From Vickermania ingenoplastis (lineage: Eukaryota > Euglenozoa > Kinetoplastea > Trypanosomatida > Trypanosomatidae): a stretch of 64,000 nucleotides of DNA. The translations under genes and the position numbers were made by a program. Below are positions 61,309 through 64,000 of this stretch, one piece after another. The first letter of the stretch is position 1, and every line of letters begins with the position of its first letter. A model generated the notes under the pieces. That model did not search any database, was not told where the DNA came from, and saw only the letters and a list, made by a program, of their open reading frames with translations. The stretch lies in the NCBI GenBank assembly GCA_010157825.1, contig VFSE01000161.1, positions 372,001 to 436,000 on the forward strand. Reading direction: 5' to 3'.

Positions 61309-63648
61309 ATGTCCTCCTTGAATTCTATTCGCGTGCGGGATCTTATTCGCTCGGTGCGGCAATGCAAGACTCCCAGCGAGGAGCAGGCGCTGGTCAACAG
61401 GGAACGCGCGCATATTCGAGAGTCGATGAAAGATGGTTCTCCATACAATCGGACGCGGAACATGCTGAAACTCATGTATCTGTCGATGATTGGCTACTCC
61501 ACTAGCTTTGGGCAGCTAGAGGTAGTAAACCTGTTGGCCCAGAGAGACTTTTCAGGGAAGCGCACTGGCTACCTGTCGCTCCCCATTATGGTGGATGAGA
61601 AGGACGAAGTACTTACTCTGGTAGAGAACCACATGAAGGCAGACATGGGAGGAGAAAACCCGTTGCTGAGAGCCGTAGCTCTTAATGCTGCGGCTAATAT
61701 CGCCAGTGAAGATATGTCGAAGGATATACTGGAAGACGTTTTGAAATTGGTGCGGAACTACAATCCATACCTTAGGAAGAAAGCATGTCTCTGTGGGCTG
61801 CGGATGGTAAGGAAAGTCCCTGAGTTTTCAGACTACTTCCTCGAAGAACTAGACTCGATGTTTGACGATCGTTTTAGCTCTTCTCTGTTGTGTTCTCTTG
61901 CGTTGGCAAACTATTGCCTTCAAACAGAGCAAGGTAAGCCATTCATGGATAGGTATCGAACGTTAACGTCGGCTGCTGTTCGACAACTTCGTAGCTTGCT
62001 GAATCAGTCTCGCATTTGCGACTCAACTATCGGGATGATTACAGATCCTTTTCTTCAGGTTAAATTGTTGGAGTTCATGCGCATTGTTGGTCGAGGCAAT
62101 GCAGAAGTGTCGGAACAGTTGCATGACTGTCTCGCTTCCGTTATGAGCCAAACAAACGGCGATAAAAACGTGAGCAATGCCGTTCGCTACGAGTGTACTC
62201 GAACGATCCAGGCTATTAAAAGTGACCAAACCCTTCGTCAGCTGGGCATCACAACGATGGGGAGGATGCTGGAGACGAAGTCCAACAACTTTCGCTATAT
62301 TGCTCTGGAATCTCTTAGCCACTTTGCAGCCATGGATCCTTCCTCGGTTCAGGTGCATCAAAATGTTATACTGGACTCCATAAAGGAGCCTGATCCATCC
62401 ATCCAGACCAAGTCTCTCGATCTCATCATCGAGCTCATTACAGAGAGCAATATTCGGCAGCTTGTGCCGGACCTGCTGGAGTTCCTTCGAGTATCTACGG
62501 GGGACATCAAGGAGAGGGTGGCGATGCACCTCTGCCGCGCACTGGAGGAAAAATCGCCATCGGACGAGTGGCGCATTGACGTCTCTATCAAGGTTTTGAA
62601 AGCAGGAAAGAAATTCGTGCCTCACTCTTTCGCTTTCGGTCTCATCGCACTGATTTCCCGCCAGCCTGAGGAGGTGCAGCTCAGGGCGGCTATGACTTTA
62701 TGGGAGGAAATCTCGCAGCCTCTCGACGCAGTGGGCCACTCTCGAGAGGCTCTGTTGCTCTGCAGCCTATGGTGTGTTGGGGAGTACATACAGGGCCTAA
62801 CAAAGAAGAAGGAGTTGCCTGTAGAGAGGGTTGTGCAGGCCGCAATCGACGTGACACTGGGAACGATTGTGAAGAAGGTGAAACTCTACGGTCTAACCTC
62901 CATCATGAAAATAGCCTCCAGTTCCCCTACAGTAAAGCCGGCGGCTCTCAAAGCTTTCGGATGCCTCGTTACCTCGCTCGAATGCGAGCAGCAGCAGCGT
63001 GCTTTGGAATATGCTACACTGCTAAACAAGTTTCCCGATACGGCGGCCTTCTGTTTTGGGCCCATGCCTCCTATGGCCGCTTTATCGGAGGAACCTTTGC
63101 CCATCGCCGTCGTCTCACAGCAGGAAGTTCGGGCCGTCGATCAGATTCTGGACGATCTCTTCGGCCCTAGTGGTATCCCCGACACTCCGCTCGAACCTGA
63201 ATCGACGGGGCCGCATGCACAGTTTCAGGATCCTAATGGGGACCTTCTGGCGTTGGATACCCCTCAGGATGATTCCTCGGAGTATGCGAAAGTAAAGGAC
63301 TTCGCGGATTTGAGCATTTCCGTTGCTGCTCACACAGTCGAGAACATCATTCATGCCAGGGTGCGCATTACCTCTCGGATCAACGTCGTCATGCGGAATC
63401 TACAGTTCCAGGCTGCTGTTCCACGCTCTTGCACCATCACACTAGGTTCCTTATCCTCCAAGGAAATCTCACCCATGGGAGAATTGTTTCAGAATGCAGA
63501 GATCACCGTAGGATCAAACAACAAAAACCCTCGGACGCTCATGATGAAGGTCAAGCTCCTGTACACGGTTGAAGGCGAGCAGCGAGAACAGCTCGTGGAG
63601 ATCAATTACCAAACCGGCTCTCGGCCGGCTAGCGAGTTTACGGTGTGA
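61309..63648 (+). CDS. AP1G: AP-1 clathrin adaptor, gamma subunit
   Basis: A 779-residue gamma-adaptin of the AP-1 complex, which sorts cargo into clathrin vesicles at the trans-Golgi and endosomes. The N-terminal trunk is typical: IRVRDLIRSVRQCKTPSEEQ, YNRTRNMLKLMYLSMIGYST, GYLSLPIMVDEKDEVLTLVE and NPYLRKKACLCGLRMVRKVP are the armadillo-like helices that bind ARF and the other subunits. The hinge is short (about 590-660) and holds one clathrin-box-like LLALDTP. The C-terminal 110 residues form the gamma ear (beta sandwich), with FADLSISVAAHTVENIIHAR and ISPMGELFQNAEITVGSNN. The start at 61309 (MSSLNSIRVRDL) matches gamma-adaptins. The frame is intact throughout. Confidence 0.93.
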   Translation: MSSLNSIRVRDLIRSVRQCKTPSEEQALVNRERAHIRESMKDGSPYNRTRNMLKLMYLSMIGYSTSFGQLEVVNLLAQRDFSGKRTGYLSLPIMVDEKDEVLTLVENHMKADMGGENPLLRAVALNAAANIASEDMSKDILEDVLKLVRNYNPYLRKKACLCGLRMVRKVPEFSDYFLEELDSMFDDRFSSSLLCSLALANYCLQTEQGKPFMDRYRTLTSAAVRQLRSLLNQSRICDSTIGMITDPFLQVKLLEFMRIVGRGNAEVSEQLHDCLASVMSQTNGDKNVSNAVRYECTRTIQAIKSDQTLRQLGITTMGRMLETKSNNFRYIALESLSHFAAMDPSSVQVHQNVILDSIKEPDPSIQTKSLDLIIELITESNIRQLVPDLLEFLRVSTGDIKERVAMHLCRALEEKSPSDEWRIDVSIKVLKAGKKFVPHSFAFGLIALISRQPEEVQLRAAMTLWEEISQPLDAVGHSREALLLCSLWCVGEYIQGLTKKKELPVERVVQAAIDVTLGTIVKKVKLYGLTSIMKIASSSPTVKPAALKAFGCLVTSLECEQQQRALEYATLLNKFPDTAAFCFGPMPPMAALSEEPLPIAVVSQQEVRAVDQILDDLFGPSGIPDTPLEPESTGPHAQFQDPNGDLLALDTPQDDSSEYAKVKDFADLSISVAAHTVENIIHARVRITSRINVVMRNLQFQAAVPRSCTITLGSLSSKEISPMGELFQNAEITVGSNNKNPRTLMMKVKLLYTVEGEQREQLVEINYQTGSRPASEFTV

Positions 63649-63971
63649 TTCATTTGTGCAAGAGAAAAGAGAGATCCATACATCTGCGAGTAGTACTTTG
63701 ATTACGCTCTGGACGAAACTTCAGAAGTATATCTATTTTATTCTTTTTGTTGTTGTTGTTGCTATAGTTTGTAGAAATAACATTGGATAATGAAAGCATG
63801 GACTACGCCGTTGCGGCTTTTTTTTCATCCAGATATCGTAGTGTGTTCTATTTCTTTCTGTCTCTTCTCACACTTCCACTTCTTCTTCAAAAAATTAATA
63901 ATAATGGGGATTTGTGATTCTTCAATTTTCTGCGATGGAAAAGTCTTCACGACTTAACATTTCTATTCATT
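63649..63971. other. Intergenic region
   Basis: Spacer with a GTT repeat (about 63744-63762), a T8 run at 63820-63827, and a pyrimidine tract at 63838-63890 preceding the last ATG. No complete gene. Confidence 0.5.
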
Positions 63972-64000
63972 ATGGCTGAGGAAGAGAAGCAGGTTGAGGA
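63972..64000 (+). CDS. Start of a further gene, cut by the window edge
   Basis: An ATG at 63972 opens MAEEEKQVE and runs off the end. A pyrimidine tract lies about 85-130 bases upstream, and the spacing from AP-1 gamma is normal for this transcription unit. Nine codons do not allow identification. Confidence 0.4.

Noticed and set aside
1-64000. Search for tRNA, rRNA, CRISPR, LINE/SINE or virus-like elements
   Set aside because: None recognised by eye: no reverse transcriptase or integrase motifs, no spaced direct repeats and no tRNA A/B boxes with a clover leaf.

Overview
This window reads as nuclear DNA of a trypanosomatid (Kinetoplastea). Every recognisable protein gene is on the + strand. 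None shows an intron, genes are separated by a few hundred bases, and many starts follow a long pyrimidine run with an AG just downstream, as expected for spliced-leader trans-splicing of a polycistronic unit. The gene set also fits a flagellated protist of this group: a PDZ-containing TOR kinase, an axonemal dynein, a TIP-like aquaporin and GPI-anchor machinery. I cannot name the genus from sequence alone.

Layout. 0.3-21 kb is GC-rich and holds small and medium genes: serine palmitoyltransferase subunit 1, a zinc-finger protein, an actin-related protein, an RNase III-like mitochondrial protein, folylpolyglutamate synthase, a PGM2-type phosphohexomutase, a SET-domain protein, a single-span membrane protein, mitoribosomal uL14, a TTC1-like TPR protein, an F-box protein, an aquaporin, SmD3 and a TPR-DnaJ protein. 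21.8-35.6 kb is one axonemal inner-arm dynein heavy chain. 36-44 kb holds a membrane protein, a coiled-coil protein, a PDK/BCKDK-type kinase, an FCP/NIF-type phosphatase and a BPI/LBP-like secretory protein. 44.9-52.8 kb is a TOR-family PIKK with an embedded PDZ domain. 53.2-56.1 kb is a protein with about 17.5 near-identical 36-residue repeats and a C-terminal PGPGSY motif. Then come a 90-residue PIG-Y-like protein, a HECT E3 ligase, the gamma-adaptin of AP-1, and the first codons of a further gene at the right edge.

The most striking feature is a set of single-base frame breaks inside otherwise well conserved genes: five in dynein, two in TOR, one in HECT, one in the RNase III-like gene, and probably one each at the 5' ends of FPGS and the DnaJ gene. 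Those resolved to a site lie at short homopolymers. At A, G and C runs the sequence looks one base short; at T runs it looks one base long. That pattern points to base-calling or assembly error more than to pseudogenes, but it should be tested because translational frameshifting would be remarkable. For these genes I give the full span and list the frame segments.

The genes do not form a functional operon; trypanosomatid transcription units mix unrelated functions. Themes that recur are membrane lipid and GPI synthesis (SPT1, PIG-Y), vesicle traffic (AP-1), mitochondrial expression (uL14m, RNase III-like), and flagellum or cytoskeleton (dynein, PGPGSY protein).
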